A stretch of DNA of 64,000 nt from Megalonaias nervosa (GCA_016617855.1 JAECUM010004310.1:1-64000); one strand, 5' to 3'; positions 36,833-50,030 are shown, numbered from the stretch's first letter. Notes: generated by a model from the letters alone, not told the origin. Translations and numbers: made by a program.

Positions 36833-37997
36833 TAATAATGTCAGAATGTGAAGGTCACATGTTTTCCATCCTTCAGCTGATTTTCCCTCATCTTCCATGA
36901 TTACCATCCTCTGGATGTAGGTGTGGAGGACCTCTCATAAGCAAATTTCTGGCATCATCTCTGCATATTAAGGTTTAATTTAGATGTGTCAGTCAGGTCC
37001 AGACTAACCAATCATTAAAAAAAAATTACTACCCAATGAATAGAAATGAATTTACAGTATTCATGGTTTGCAGTTTGACCATGCTGCCATTGGCAGTTTT
37101 CATGTCCTGTAGTTTCGCTGCCTGTCCACAGGAGATAAAGATAATCTTTCAGTGCACAATGAAATATCAATAAATTTACTCCAGATATGTCATTTTGATT
37201 TTTTTTCCATATGCAAGTCATGTGACACCAGTGCAAAGACAATGTTACCACATACTGATTGTAACATATTTGATTTAGTCAGCATTTACTCCAACGTTTG
37301 TATGAAATTGTAAGGCACATGTATCAAAAAAGCAATTGAATATTGACAAGTCAGAAATCATGTTGGCTAGGCACCATGATTCATCTAAGAAAGTGATGTA
37401 AAAATGAACTACTGATGAGGATTATAAGTTGATGAAAGCATATGTGCTACAAAAGTTCCAAACATGACATCAAGATTGAATGGATATGAAGTGTTTTTAT
37501 CTTTGTTTGATGTACTTAAGCATGTCATCGGGAAATAAAGATAATTGTAGGAAGGGAGTTTCAATTAAAAAGTACTTTCTTACAATAACTTGTTGGAAAA
37601 AAATATTGAGTTCTGTTTTTATATCAAATGATGCCAATTTTTGTGAAGCAAATATTCTGATATCACATTGGCATGGTTTGGTATCTCTAAAAATACCATG
37701 CTTTTCAAACCAGCTTTTACAAATGTTTGCTGCAGAATGAAGAAAAGGGTTGAGTCTTCAAAATCTTTTCCCAGGTGCTCCAGAAATATTTATACAGATC
37801 AAACTTTGTATGACTTTTATTCATTCATGATTAGTTAGGAAGTACTTAAATACCAGATACATACAAAAACTAGTTTTTAGCATGAAAAATCCTGTACTTT
37901 GTTGTTTGAGTACGTAAAATTGCATAGTCAAACCAGGTAAAACCAGCTGCTGATCATGCAAGGATTGTTATCTGCATTAATACTTTTGTCTTTATAG

Positions 37998-38291
37998 TGC
38001 CATTATCGGTGTCAATCGACAATGGGAGCAGTGTCACTGGTGTCAGTGGAGGATCCATTACAATTACCTGTTCGGTGTCAGGCACAGGAACTATAACTGT
38101 CATATGGGTCAATCCTCTAGGGAATAATATCAGTAGCGGGCCAAAATACACAATGTCTTCATACTATTACAACACTGGAAAAACCACTTTGACAATCCAG
38201 TCACAGAGCATGAGTGATGTTGGGACTTACACCTGCCGAGCATCAGACAGTAAAACGCAGCTTGAGGACTCCATATATGTAACAACAGCTG
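37998..38291 (+). CDS. Ig-domain exon 5
   Basis: Acceptor TTTTGTCTTTATAG precedes 37998; donor GTAAGG follows 38291. The exon is 294 bp, phase 1-1 and open. It begins PLSVSIDNGSSVTG. The core is Cys at 38069-38071 (TITCSVSGTGTI), Trp at 38105-38107 (IWVNPLGN) and VGTYTCRASD with Cys at 38234-38236. One NIS sequon lies after the C strand. It belongs to the same subfamily as exons 2-4 (SIDNG, GTGTI..., NTGK.TLTI) but is clearly older in divergence: WVNP replaces WIGP, and the G strand ends in TTA. Its introns do not match the duplicated units. Confidence 0.92.
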
Positions 38292-39479
38292 GTAAGGATT
38301 TATTTTGGTACCAAATACCCTATCTCTTATGACAATATAAATTTGTATGCCTCCACTGCTTGCAGCGAGGCATCTTGATTGGTCATCTCTCTATTTGTAA
38401 TGCTTGTTAGCCAGATTATATGACATGGTTAGGTTTTTAATCTGTATCACAGCAATTTTTTAATTTTGTATGCAATTCTTTTTTTATGTAAACCATGTTA
38501 GCATGGTTCAGATGGATAAGTGAAATAACCTATGCATGTTTCTATTCATATTTAGATGATTTTGCTAGATTTTCAGACCATCACACAATTGTGCAAGTTT
38601 TCACCATTTTTTATACATGTTTGGACTTCAACTTTTTTATGAACATTTTTTATGTAAACACTGCTTGAAGTAAACAGTTGAAATTTGGTTGAGAAGTTTT
38701 TTATGTAGTTATTTGGATGATCTAATTAGATTTTCATACAATTATAGCAAATTTTCAAAGTTTTATAAGTTTTAAAGTTTTCAGACTTATGCATTTAGGT
38801 CAGCAATGGTGGTATGTGTGTTTTGCAAACACCAATCAAGTTTATATAAAAAGAATGTGAGAATATATTTGACCTATATGACTGGTTGAATAGATTATTT
38901 GAAGAAATTTAGGTCTACAAAATTAGTAAGGTTGTTCAGTTATCAAGTTAAATGCATGTGATTATGCATGTGCAAGTGGATAGAAATGGAACTTTAATAG
39001 CAGTAATACATTATTTGCAGTTATTGTGTTGCATGGCATCTCTTCTCCTTGCATTAGTCCCCAACATAAGGTGATTATCCCCTCCTACAATAAAAAATAA
39101 CATGATCTCATTCAAGATACCTTAGTCAACTTCTATCATTAAAAATATTGGATTTGTTTGACTGGGACTTCTTTAATCTTGTTGTGTCTCATGGGCACTG
39201 AATGTTTTCATCATCTGAGTTGTTGTTTATCATTTCTACTATCAATCATTTTGTTTTTTTTCTCCCCAGTCCTTGCATATTTTTTTTAAACTAAACCTTT
39301 GTTCATTTAATTTGAGGGTTTTGGGTATCTTGCTGGCGATGTGATATTTCCTTATATTTTTGTATTCCTTTCTTAATAACTGGTGTTAGGCGTAAGCATC
39401 ACTGAAACAATTCTTATCCCAGTTCATTGTTTATTTCTTAAATTCCCTTTCAACATTCATTCTTTTACAGCATTTGTTA
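38292..39479. other. Intron 5, first part
   Basis: Contains loosely repetitive AT-rich sequence at 38.34-38.90 kb (recurrent TTTTTATGTAAACA and TTTTCA..CAA themes) that may be a worn minisatellite. Nothing coding is recognised. Confidence 0.45.
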
Positions 39480-40960
39480 TGCCTTGGGGTGTGGGTAAAT
39501 GCAGACATAAAAGGGTGCTGGTAACACAGACTCTACCACCTTAGCATGGATTGCTTATGTGAACATCGATGGTTACCATTTTTGCTATCTTTCACTTTAT
39601 CACTTCAAGGGTACATCAACCACATAAGATGCTTCTGCATCATGGGTACTGTGAACAACATGTTAGACATATTGTAACACAGACATCTAAGGCATACTCA
39701 TGCCCTTTCTTTCTGCATGGAAGCTTTTAAGGAGATTGGATTCTAAGGAGATTACTGTCAGAGACAGGCACATTCCTGGTAAGAGAAATATTCTGTTGGA
39801 CAGCCAGTCCAGACAGGGATGGGTAGTGATGGAATGGTCTCTACACCAGCAACATGTAGTAAAGAGACAATTTTTCATCTGTTGTAGAATTTTTGCAACA
39901 AAGTTGAATAGCAAACTCCAAGTTTTTGTCTCTCCAGTACTAGACCAGAGGCCATGGGTGGTGGTTACATTCAATTTGAGTGGGATCAACTAACTGTACA
40001 CCCATGTCTTCCAACCTTCTCTAGAATGATCCTTTGGGTTCTTAACAAAGTCAGGACCACCAAGTTATGGCTAGTCCTGATAGCCCCCCACCCCATAACC
40101 CCAGTGATCATTGTCTAGTGATCTCCTTGACCTTTTGATTGATAAACCAAGCAAATTACCACTGATGACAGATCTGTTGCAGTACAGAGGGTCCCTCTTA
40201 CACAACATTGGTATTTGGAGCTCCAGAAACTCCAGCTCTCATGCTCTTGAATGCCTTGATGTGATTTTTGTTTTTGGTCATTATTTTAACCACCTTATGA
40301 ACCTCTGAGTCTTTAAAGAACCTTAGCCATAAAAGTCTTCTGTCCCTATCATCACTGAGGAGAAGGGGTGAAATTCATGCTTTGTCAGTGGAAAAGTTTG
40401 TTTATGACTCAGTGGTAATTATGATTTGATCTCATTTTTTTACAGCCTGTGTTTCTGGCCTAGAATAAGCTACCTTTGCTAACTCCTGTTACTCTTCAAA
40501 ACCCTCACCTCATTCATATCTCAGCTGGGGATGATCAAAATAGACTTATGTCCAGTTAGAGCTTTACATTTCTATCTTAATAAGAGAGAAAAGAAAGGTC
40601 ATTATTATCTTTTTCTCTCATTCAGTGGTACCTCCAATATTTTGGCAGCTACCATCTTGAGATAGATTGGTTTGATTATTAAAAATGCTTATCAGTCTCT
40701 CACTGATAGAGGTCTCTCATAAAAATCAAAGCCCATGTGGACAGGGTTATTGCTGCTGCATCATGGGCCCTTCTGAATCATTCCTCTTTGGATCTCACTC
40801 CACATTTTCATAATTTTACCTCTGATCACTGTCACACCAGAGTGAATACATTTTATGCATTAGGCCCAGTTGTGTCATTCCAGCAAGTTGTCATTGGCCA
40901 TCCTCTGGTCTGTAGTGGAGCATCTTATGGATGCATTTAGTTGCAACCTGTCAATCTAAC
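39480..40960 (+). mobile_element. DIRS-type retrotransposon remnant, copy 4
   Basis: The + strand shows DIRS blocks in order but in broken frames: a late RNase H region, a RHIPGKRNILLDSQSR block at about 39768, VSPVLDQRPW near 39927, a core-binding region, ISAGDDQNRL near 40520, and recombinase C-terminal KAHVDRVIAAASWALLNHS at about 40724. Gag and RT are absent. It is sense to the host gene in intron 5. Confidence 0.8.
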
Positions 40961-42697
40961 TGAGCACAAGAATTGTTTATGACGAATAAAAAATACGCAT
41001 CAAATTCACTGCATAATTAACGTTTTGCTATCCACCACATTTGCTCACAAACAAAAGACCATGCTTGATTACTTTCTTATTACATTACAAAGAAAATGTG
41101 AATGATTATGCTGAAGATCATTGCAGATTTATCAGATGAATGGTTTGCCATTGTGCTTGGGGCACATACAGTGCAGATTGTCATTTATGAATGGATTCAA
41201 GTGGGATTTTTAAAAAAATTTCTCAAACCAAACACCAAAATGGAAAAATTTCTGCATTCGAAGTAATACATTTATTATAATCATTATTCATATATAAATA
41301 CAAAAAACTTTTTGAATAATGGAATTATTTGTTGTGTTTGTGAAAATGTTGAATACAATTTTATGCAAACTATGCTTATGTTCAAATTATATATTATATT
41401 TGAGTCATAATTTTACATGCAATAAAGAAAATGTGTGTATATATGTTGTTTATTTTTGTCTTTTTATTACCTGTGGCTTGTTTTTTTTCCTTAAATTTGG
41501 AATATTATATATGTGCTACATTAGCACTGATTTTGTTAAAATTTTCAAAATGGGGCATTTATTTGTCACTGGTGTAAAGTTAATAAAACACCATCCTTCA
41601 TATACATTAAATTCTAGAATGGCCCAAATCCTATTCATATCTATAATGGTAAAATTGTATTTTGACACCAATTATTTTAAAAAATTTAATTGAATTATTT
41701 TTAATGTTTATTATGGAAGGTTTATTTACAAAAATATTTTAACATTATGAAGAGGTGAAACTGTAAAAAAATATTTCTTTTATATTTATTAGGCTTGAGA
41801 CTATAAATAACAGCAAGTTATGTCCTGCCTTTTATTTAAATGTTTGTCATGCTGACTTCAAATAAAACTCATCTTACAAATTATCCCCCAGTCAACATGC
41901 CTGTAGTGGCTTATTTTGATGTGCTATTATTATTTCTTTCTTTCTCAAGATAATGATCGTTTTACGTGGATCTAATATAATTTAAATTTAATGATTTATC
42001 CTTGATAAAAATGAAATTTCTATCCGTCCAACTGAGGATACATGTTAACGCAGCGTAAAGAACGTAAAACATTCCCTTCAGTCACCTAGGCAACTTTGGA
42101 AACATTTTTATATTCATTTTTTGTAACTTTAATATTTTTTATGTTAATATAATATTATAGACAAAAAAATGTGCTTTTTTTATTATTACACAACAATTAT
42201 ACATGTATGATATAATTTCAACGGGTACAAATACATTAATAAGTATGGTTAACTTTGCTAGAACAGAAAAATTCTGTTATTTAGTCTATGCTAGCAAAAT
42301 GTCTACTTGAAGTTTGTCAGGATATTCATTCTTTCTCAAAAATCACCAGCAGTGTGCTGCAGCAAGCACCTCATTTTTGCCATCAAAAATCCTGATTTCA
42401 TGAATATATAGTTTTCTTGTGTGTAGAAGTTTTTTCAGGACTTTAACACATTATCTGAAAGAAACCTGCAATCAGATAGGAAAGTTTCAGAAATATTGTA
42501 GAAAATGTTTTCCAATGAATCAGTTGCTGATGCTACTGGATCTGCCATTTTACATTATAGCTTGTGACCCAGAGCAACAATAACTAAGTGGGCAGAACTT
42601 ATCATTCAAAATTGGAACTATCCATTGAATGCAATTGTCAGTTCACTTTGACAATTGCAAATTTAGTAATAACAGGTAATGTATTGCTGCTAATAAA
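40961..42697. other. Intron 5, AT-rich, nothing recognised
   Basis: The 124-codon open frame at 41319-41693 is T- and A-rich, hydrophobic by composition, and has no motif; I do not call it a gene. Confidence 0.5.
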
Positions 42698-43016
42698 ATG
42701 TATTTTTGGTGGAGGGGGCAAATTAACTTTAATAATTCTTACAAGCTCTTGTTGCCCATTTCCTTCCTCCCTCCTTGCTCTGATGTCCTTTCAGTCTCAG
42801 GCCAAGCCAGTGAAGAAAGATGGATATTGACTAAGGTATCAGATTAGGATCATGTTTTATTTTATTCTAAACCTCCGGTTTCTGATTGGAGGAGGGAATA
42901 ATCACCATGGATATGGAATTATGAAAAGAAAAAAAACCAATGAAACACAGTAATAGCAGGTAAGTATTTCATAATTAAAATTAGCTTTGTCCCCATAAAA
43001 CTACATTGCAGAACAA
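42698..43016. mobile_element. DIRS-arm module (inverted arms, about 210-bp spacer)
   Basis: Left arm 42698-42743 (ATGTATTTTTGGTGGAGGGG...) and right arm 42957-43016 (CAGGTAAGTATTTCATAATT ... CCCCATAAAACTACAT) are imperfect inverted repeats. The module resembles 54865-55150 in arms, spacing and internal hints (GATGTC..., ATGGATAT). It lacks any coding sequence, so it is a candidate non-autonomous derivative of the DIRS family. The right arm has a consensus-like 5' splice site, CAG|GTAAGTAT, at 42957-42967 in the sense of the host gene. Confidence 0.7.
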
Positions 43017-43698
43017 ATTGATCGTTTTTTTCCTTTCAAATAAAACAATACTGGCCATCTGTTTACTGTGAATTTGATTATTTTCATGTGTATCAGTTAT
43101 CATGGTTTTGCATAAAATAACACTTTTGGAGGTATTTAAATTTATGGATTGCAGAAGAGGTCAAGTAATTTCCACAAATTAGTCAGTGTTCATTGAATCT
43201 TTTAGTAAGCATGAACTGATGAACACCAAAATCATCGACACACAATGTAAATTCACAAGTTCCATATATGCTTACATGCAAGTGAGATCCTTTTGAAAAC
43301 TGCATAGACCCAGATCTGTCTTCAAGGAAGACATTTTGTTTAATTCAAATTTTGAATTTCCAGTCATTTTCTATATGCTTATATGAGTATATAAATTATT
43401 CCTAATTGTATGGCATCATTTTTTGTGCACTGACTGCCCTTTGCAACCACTGAACACGTTTTTAGTGTCAAATACATCCCAATACTGGAAGGTTGGCAGG
43501 TATGGTATAAGTGGGTCTATGCATGCTAAGAAATAATGTTACACAGCTGCCTTATTCTGATCAATTTAGGTACAGTCACATGAAAGGTTGGTGATAAAGT
43601 TGGCAAAAAAGAATAGAATGAACATACTGCTTTGCTAGGTATGTCTTGTTTTGATTATTCTAAAGTTGATAACATTTTTAATGCTCCTTCTCTTTCAG

Positions 43699-43992
43699 TA
43701 TTATCTGCAGTGATCAAGGAGACCATACTCTTTGCCAGCGTTGGAGATAACAAAGTAATAAATTGCAGTGTGACAGGTTCATACCAGAGCATAAACTGGT
43801 ACCAAGGATATACTCTTCTGTTAGGTGGACAAAAATACCAGATAAGCCAGTCAACCAGTGGTGGTTCAACTCTGTCCAGTCTCACCATATTTAATGTGCA
43901 GTACAGTGATGCTGTTCTATATGTGTGTCAGGCAGTCAGCTCTATAGATGGTGTCACAGCTGCATCTGACCCTGTTACTCTCTCAGTTGGAG
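43699..43992 (+). CDS. Ig-domain exon 6 (membrane-proximal)
   Basis: Acceptor CTTCTCTTTCAG precedes 43699; donor GTGAGA follows 43992. The exon is 294 bp, phase 1-1 and open. It begins LSAVIKETILFASVGDN. The core is Cys at 43764-43766 (VINCSVTGS), Trp at 43797-43799 in INWYQGYTLL (a classic WYQ C strand) and DAVLYVCQAV with Cys at 43926-43928. It has an NCS sequon at the B-strand Cys. It lacks SIDNG and WIGP and so is not part of the duplicated set. The last base, G, joins the stalk exon to give Asp. Confidence 0.92.
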
Positions 43993-46900
43993 GTGAGAAT
44001 TTTTTTAATGTATTCAATTTACAAATCATGGTTGAAGATTGAATTTCTCAAGTCTGTATAATGATGGATTGGAAAGTTAATCAACAGTTGAATTGTCTAA
44101 ATATTATATACCTCACCATGGCATAGTGCAAGTTATAAACTGATCTCTGAAAAATTTAGAAAGATATGGACATTTAATAGTGAGAAGTGTGTGTTTGTGT
44201 GTGATTAATAATCATGTTGCTTATAAATAGATTTTATTGATGAAGTACTGAATTTATTTTAATCGAAATTTTGACTCATCATTGAGCAAATCTCTGTTTG
44301 TCAATTCTGGAAATTTAAGTTCACTGGTTCAAACTTTGGTGTTTTGCTTCTCTATAATGAACCCTCTCTATATCAGATAAACTAAGCTTATTGTGCACCT
44401 AATATGCCTTTCATTTGGTCTCTTTTGTATAATTGATGACATTTGTGAATGAGTATAATAAACCACTGATTGACGTTAGGTGCTTTAATTATGTTATATA
44501 TACTTAGTGTTCGCAGTGTTCAGTTGAAATGAGTAGGCTAACACTTGGAATTTTACCATCAGAATATTTGTTACTTGATCCAAAAAGCATTTTGATATCA
44601 ATGTCATTGTAAAAGGTTTAAAATTCCTTGTCTAACATAGTTGTATCCCATTTTCCACTATATGGTCTAACTGGGAAGAGATCATTTGGAAATGTTGTCT
44701 ACAGTAAAGGAGGGCCACAATGAAAGAAAGAAAGAAAAAAAGAATAACCAGCCTCCACCCCTTCCTAAGTATCAGATGATCACTCAATCTCTTCAAAGAA
44801 GAAGTTGGCATATATGTTAAAGATCTGCATATGAGCATAAACTAGGGGCTTTTTTAGATAAGGGTTTTTACTGACTAGCAACCACTCATGCTAGACAATA
44901 TCATGTATGAGTCATTTTCAGATGGTTTTTGTAACCTAGTCACCCTGTAACCTGGTTTCATTTTACAAATTTAACCTAGTGGAAATAACATAATTGGAAA
45001 AGGGCAGTATTGCAAAAATATGAAAAATGAATTGTCAAAACTGGAAATTTACACAAAATTTATTTCAAAATATGAAATCCTCATCAAGTATCTGACCTAG
45101 GGTGAATTGTGCTAATCTTAAATATTTATTATCAAATAAGTCATTAGGTAATGCTGATGACAGGAACAAGGGATTTTTAACATGGAGATAATGAGCAAAC
45201 ACAAATCAGATGCAGTGTGACATTTTTCTTGTAATCCTTTGACCATAGTAGTGCAGGAGCCATATATTTATGGATGACATCATCTACTACTGTATGCAGG
45301 GATCTGTATTTACAGTCAAGCGGAACACATGTCTGTATGTGGGAACCATAAAAATATGGATCAGGACAATGACATCTTCAGATGTCAGATCACTGCTAAT
45401 CATTAATTCTATGTTAAATAATATTAGCAAGCTGCCAACTTTACATCACTGTAATAGTACATCAGTGAAAGAAGCACTACAACAGGTTTATTTTGTCATG
45501 AAATTTTGTTGTCAACAGCAGAACTAAATGTAAATAACATGGCACCTGTTTACTAGTGTCAGTATTACTTCTGCCAGAAAGGTGCTTGATGCTGATCATG
45601 ATATGTATAAATGATTAATAATTTTTTTTTTCATGTCCCAAGACTTAACAAGCAGATAAAAAGTATCGCAGTTTTGGTGTCCTAACACTTATAGACACAA
45701 AAATATCTTGACAAAATTGGCAAGATTGCCATAGATCACACATCAATGACCAGCTGTTTAGTTATCACATCAGTTAACTGTTATTAACTACTATGATTGT
45801 TTTTATGTTAATATTTTACTTGTGCATATTTTCCAATTTCTCCTACATGAACTAATCAATTAACTCAAGACTTCAGAATTCATGGGAATGCTTAGAGTTT
45901 ACCAGAGACCTGCTGTTCTGTATGGTACTTTCATGATGCAAATTGTGTTTAGTATCATTTGTATCCTTGTTTATTTTCCAAAAATTTTAAATGAATATTT
46001 TGCTTTATTCATCATTTTTAACCAATCTTATTCTTCCAGAGCACATTTTAGCTGGATGCCCATTGGTGTTTTATTTGCTTTGGGTGCAATGGGATGGATT
46101 TTTTTGCAAAAATTTATAGCTGCATCCACCTGCCTAATATAAAAAGTCATAAAAAATAAAATACACAAGTGAGGTCAAAAAGTTCTATATTTTCGGATAT
46201 TAAACAAATGGTCTAATAATATTATTCACTTGACCTGACGAGTCAATGGCAGTTCATAGCAAATGAAGTTTGTGCACCCCAATCCTAAATTTGTACCGGC
46301 ATATTTCACTTGCAGAGGTCATTTTGACATCAAATGATGATCAACATTCAGACACAAACCATTTTCCTAGGTGATTATTCTAGGAAATATTGTGTACTGA
46401 ACAGCTTCAAGCAATTCAAAACAGTTGCCATCAAGGCAGTTTTTGAGATATTCTACACATCTTGAACCCACATATCTACTGCCATAGATGGCTAGCTGTT
46501 CCTACTAGCCGACTATTAGTATTTCACTGTCAACATACTGTGAAGTAACAATGTGAGGTGTATATGCCTCACATCAATTTCAAAAATAACACAAGCCGTA
46601 AACACCTAATTCACAAATATATCCATATCTTTAATTATTAAACAATAACAGCTGAAAAATCACACCATAGCCATGAGTTAATAAAATTTGACAAGGTACA
46701 ATTTATGAAACTATCCCATGCCACCTTAAATATTTTGCCTAAAATGGTTTCTGCCAAAAGTTGTGCACATCTCACCTACTTAGACATTATCTCATAAAAT
46801 GGTATAAAGGAAAATGTATTGCATGCAAAACTAATAATGTTAGTACTAGAAAAGTCACTACTTTGCAGCACAAAGCATTGCATTGTCTGTATTGTTAGTT

Positions 46901-48372
46901 ATGACTGCCAGCATTTGTTCAAATATTCAAAACTGTGTGCAACTGCAGATGATTCTTGTCTTTGCCACTACGGCATCTAGGACAGCAGGACAGAATCAAG
47001 ATTCCTTTACAATGCTACTTGAATGCAGAGAAGGGATTTTGGAGTTACAGTTTTATGAGTGAATGACAGAGATAGTATGTTAGTTGACTTGGACAAAACT
47101 GAAAAGGTTGTCTAAACTTTTCTAGCTGACTTAATGGAAAGAAACCACAAAATAAATATAGTGAATGTGTTTAGAAGTGGTTTTAGTCTGAACTTAAAAA
47201 AATGGTTCCTAACCTTTCATTATGATTGTGGTGGTGCTGATAACAGCATCATTGTTTTGTGTTTGTGTGTGTGTATGCATATATTTGGAGGTGGGGGTAA
47301 TGACAACAGTCTGGCTAATTGGGAGAGATCAAAGTTTAATCAACAAGCATTTAGGCCATTTTGGAGAATTTATATACTCCTGTGTGGGACCCTGCTAAGC
47401 TTACAAAGTGATATTTCAAATAAATCCAATAATAAATGGTGACTACAATTACTCTTTACAATTTAACAGAGAAATTTCTTCTCAGACTTCCATTCACTTA
47501 CAAGTGACTTTAATGAGTTTTAGAGTTTCCAAAATGATAGTAAATAGTAAAAAGATATAGAACAAATATTAATAGTGGAAAATTCTGATCAAGACAGGAA
47601 GCATACCACAAAACACAACTCTTACAGAAACTAGATCTGTCCATTAGTGTCAGTCTCTTGTGCACTTAGATCAAGATGAATATCTATGAGATTCAAGCTG
47701 GTGCTTCTCTCAATTAATATTTTACCATGCAAATTGAGACCTACAAAATGAAAAGAAACAAGTGATACTGATGCACTTTTTAATACTCTGTGGAAACATG
47801 AGAATTTCATAGGAAAAACTGTATGGTTAACTGCAGCAAACTTTCAGAACTAGTGAGAATATTTCAGTCATTTGAATGTGAAAATGTTTTTTCCTGTTGT
47901 GAACATCCATGAAAGACATGGCATGTACCTTTAACTTCAGTTGATAAAGGCAGAGTAACTCTTATCATGGCTTGGGGAATCAGGATGCCAAGAGGAAAGA
48001 CTGACTGCTTTTCTACAACTTAACTTTTACATGTACCTATCAAAGAATTGTTGATACAATGCTTTGAAGAAGTCCAGTTGTTGGTACAAAGAAAAACTGG
48101 AATACCAGTTGAAAGAAGCAAAGTGACTAGAAATTGTATGCAGATTCATCTTACAGGATTGCTGAACCATGAACAATCAATGAACATGCATATGGCATAA
48201 GCCCAACAGAATATTTGCGTTGTAGGATACATTTAGTTTAAACATTGTGTCAAACACATTGTGCCACTTACTTATAAGATTTTTCCATTTTGACCCTCAA
48301 ATTTTCAAGATTTTATGCATAACATTGATACCAATCTAATTTCACAGCATAGTCATGAAGGTAGAAACTATG
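43993..48372. other. Intron 6, first part, nothing recognised
   Basis: AT-rich. Short open frames, including hydrophobic ones at 45882-46142 and 47134-47442, have no motif or splice context that I can support. A GAGGGCCACAA fragment near 44710 may be a worn LINE 3' end. Confidence 0.5.
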
Positions 48373-48634
48373 TCAGCATACTAAAACTTTCATTCTTCTC
48401 CCCCATAATATAGTCTGCAAAATGCTGTGTGCATCACTATTTGCAGAACTGTTCCATTGGTTGCATTCACCATTCATGCTAATATGTTTATTAATAATTT
48501 CTCTGATATGTGTCTGCTCACATGGAGTTAAATTACTTTGAGGAATGCATGACAACAGGTTATATAATTGTTTTTGTGTGTCTGTATTAAAGTGTGAATA
48601 ATATTCATTAAAACAGAGATGCAGACCTTGACAC
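48373..48634 (-). CDS. Candidate minus-strand terminal exon, unknown protein
   Basis: On the minus strand a strong acceptor, TTTTCTTGCCCTTTTCTGTAG, ends at 48635. It is followed by 262 bp open to a TGA at 48373-48375, entering in phase 2. The 87-residue product has mixed, protein-like composition with blocks such as LYNLLSCIPQSNL, TPCEQTHIREIINKH and ILQTILWGRRMKV. I recognise no family. It could be the last exon of a small antisense gene, a transposon remnant, or chance. No clear polyadenylation signal follows. Flanking candidate exons on the minus strand were not found. Confidence 0.25.
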
Positions 48635-49609
48635 CTACAGAAAAGGGCAAGAAAATACATCCGTAATCCCCATTATTTTCTCATATCTAGTATATTAAGC
48701 CCAAATTATGCTACTTTGTTATGATGGAAATACATATAGTTCTAACATAGAGGTGCAAATGTAGTTACCTCCTCTTCAGCTTAGTCTTCCACACAGCAGA
48801 GAGCGCTGTGTTGAAAAAGGAAGGTAGTATAATGAGGTTAATGCATAACATTACCTATAAATTTTTGAAAGAAAAGAAATACTTTATCTAAATTAATCTG
48901 AAGATTTATAAAGGAACTTGAAATCACATGTTACAGAATTTGTAAAATATGCCAAGTGTTTTATATGATATTTTATTTTAATATGCATATAAGCTGATAT
49001 TATGGTTTAAATGCATGAAAAAAACTATGCAGTTCAACAAGGTTCATACTTTAGAGTTAGCCCTTTGTGTTTATCACCTTGATAAATACTGCTCTAACTT
49101 CATCAAAATAAATTTAAATCAAATATAGATCAATCTTTTTGAAGATTTCACTGCCCACCAGCACTGGTTAACTTTCTTTGCAGTTTTGATCAGGTCACAA
49201 ACATGATTTGTTATGAAACATTGTAAATGAGAAGTCTATTTTCATTTAGTATTTGGAAGGTTGCAGTTAATGTTCATCACTGAAAACCTTACAACTTTTG
49301 CCTTTGGTACTCATAATTACACAGAATTATGTAAATGTCAGTATTTTCAGCAATAGTGATTTGCTTGCCTTCATTTGTATCTATTGCTGATATACTAAGA
49401 AAAATTCATGCCAACCAGTGCCACTTGCATGTGTACTGGACCCAAGAGCTCTGTGCTGCACTGTAACGTATGTAGTTCTGTCCCACTTGGCTATAAAGAT
49501 CAAAGAACTCTTTTCACTTTGTTATAAGGACTCTTGTGGACCTCAGCTGATAATCTTACCATGTGCAACTGAGATGGAGTACACCAAAATATTCTGACAA
49601 CTGTAGACA

Positions 49610-50030
49610 ACAACTAACGCCCATGCTAATAATACTGTACCTGATAATATTATTTTAAAAGATTATAAAACTAAATGTTGTCAGCATTTCCTCTAATATG
49701 AGAATAGTTATATTGTAACATCTAATACTGGATGGGAAAAGTCAGAGGAAACCGGACTACTGTGACAGTTATGCTCAGAGTAGCTTAACCCTTTCCCTAC
49801 AGTAGACCCCAAACTTGGCTGTGATAATAATGCTGTACCCAATAATATTACAGGAAAAACTTGCTGAGCTGTAGAGACTGCAGAAGATTATAAAAGTAAT
49901 TACCATCAGCATTTCTTATGTAATAAGTGAACAATTATGTTGCAACATCTAAAACTGGGTTGGAAACATCTGAGGAAACTGCACTACTTTAAATTGACAG
50001 TTATAAAACATTTTTGGGTCATAGATCAAA
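49610..50030. repeat. Two-copy tandem duplication, period about 200 bp
   Basis: Bases about 49617-49780 (ATAATACTGTACCTGATAATATTA ... GTCAGAGGAAACCGGACTACT) are repeated at about 49825-50015 (ATAATGCTGTACCCAATAATATTA ... CTGAGGAAACTGCACTACT), with about 30 bp more in the second copy. Neighbouring sequence 48.65-49.6 kb shows nothing recognised. Confidence 0.75.

Larger units (their letters stand above)
32224..37372. repeat. Downstream flank of duplication unit 2 (paralogue of 19717-21945)
   Basis: The ancestral sequence is interrupted by about 1 kb of unmatched DNA (32640-33640), a LINE (33735-36124) and a partial TIR element (36189-36832). Removing these gives an alignment to unit 1 ending near TATTGACAAGTCAGAAATCA at about 37340. 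Intron 4 therefore owes most of its length to later insertions. Confidence 0.83.

Noticed and set aside
41319..41693. 124-codon open frame rich in Phe, Leu and Ile
   Set aside because: Composition follows the T-rich DNA, with no domain, splice context or repeat relationship.
45882..46142. 86-codon hydrophobic open frame resembling a membrane protein
   Set aside because: Hydrophobicity is what T-rich DNA gives in this frame; no conserved motif or acceptor.
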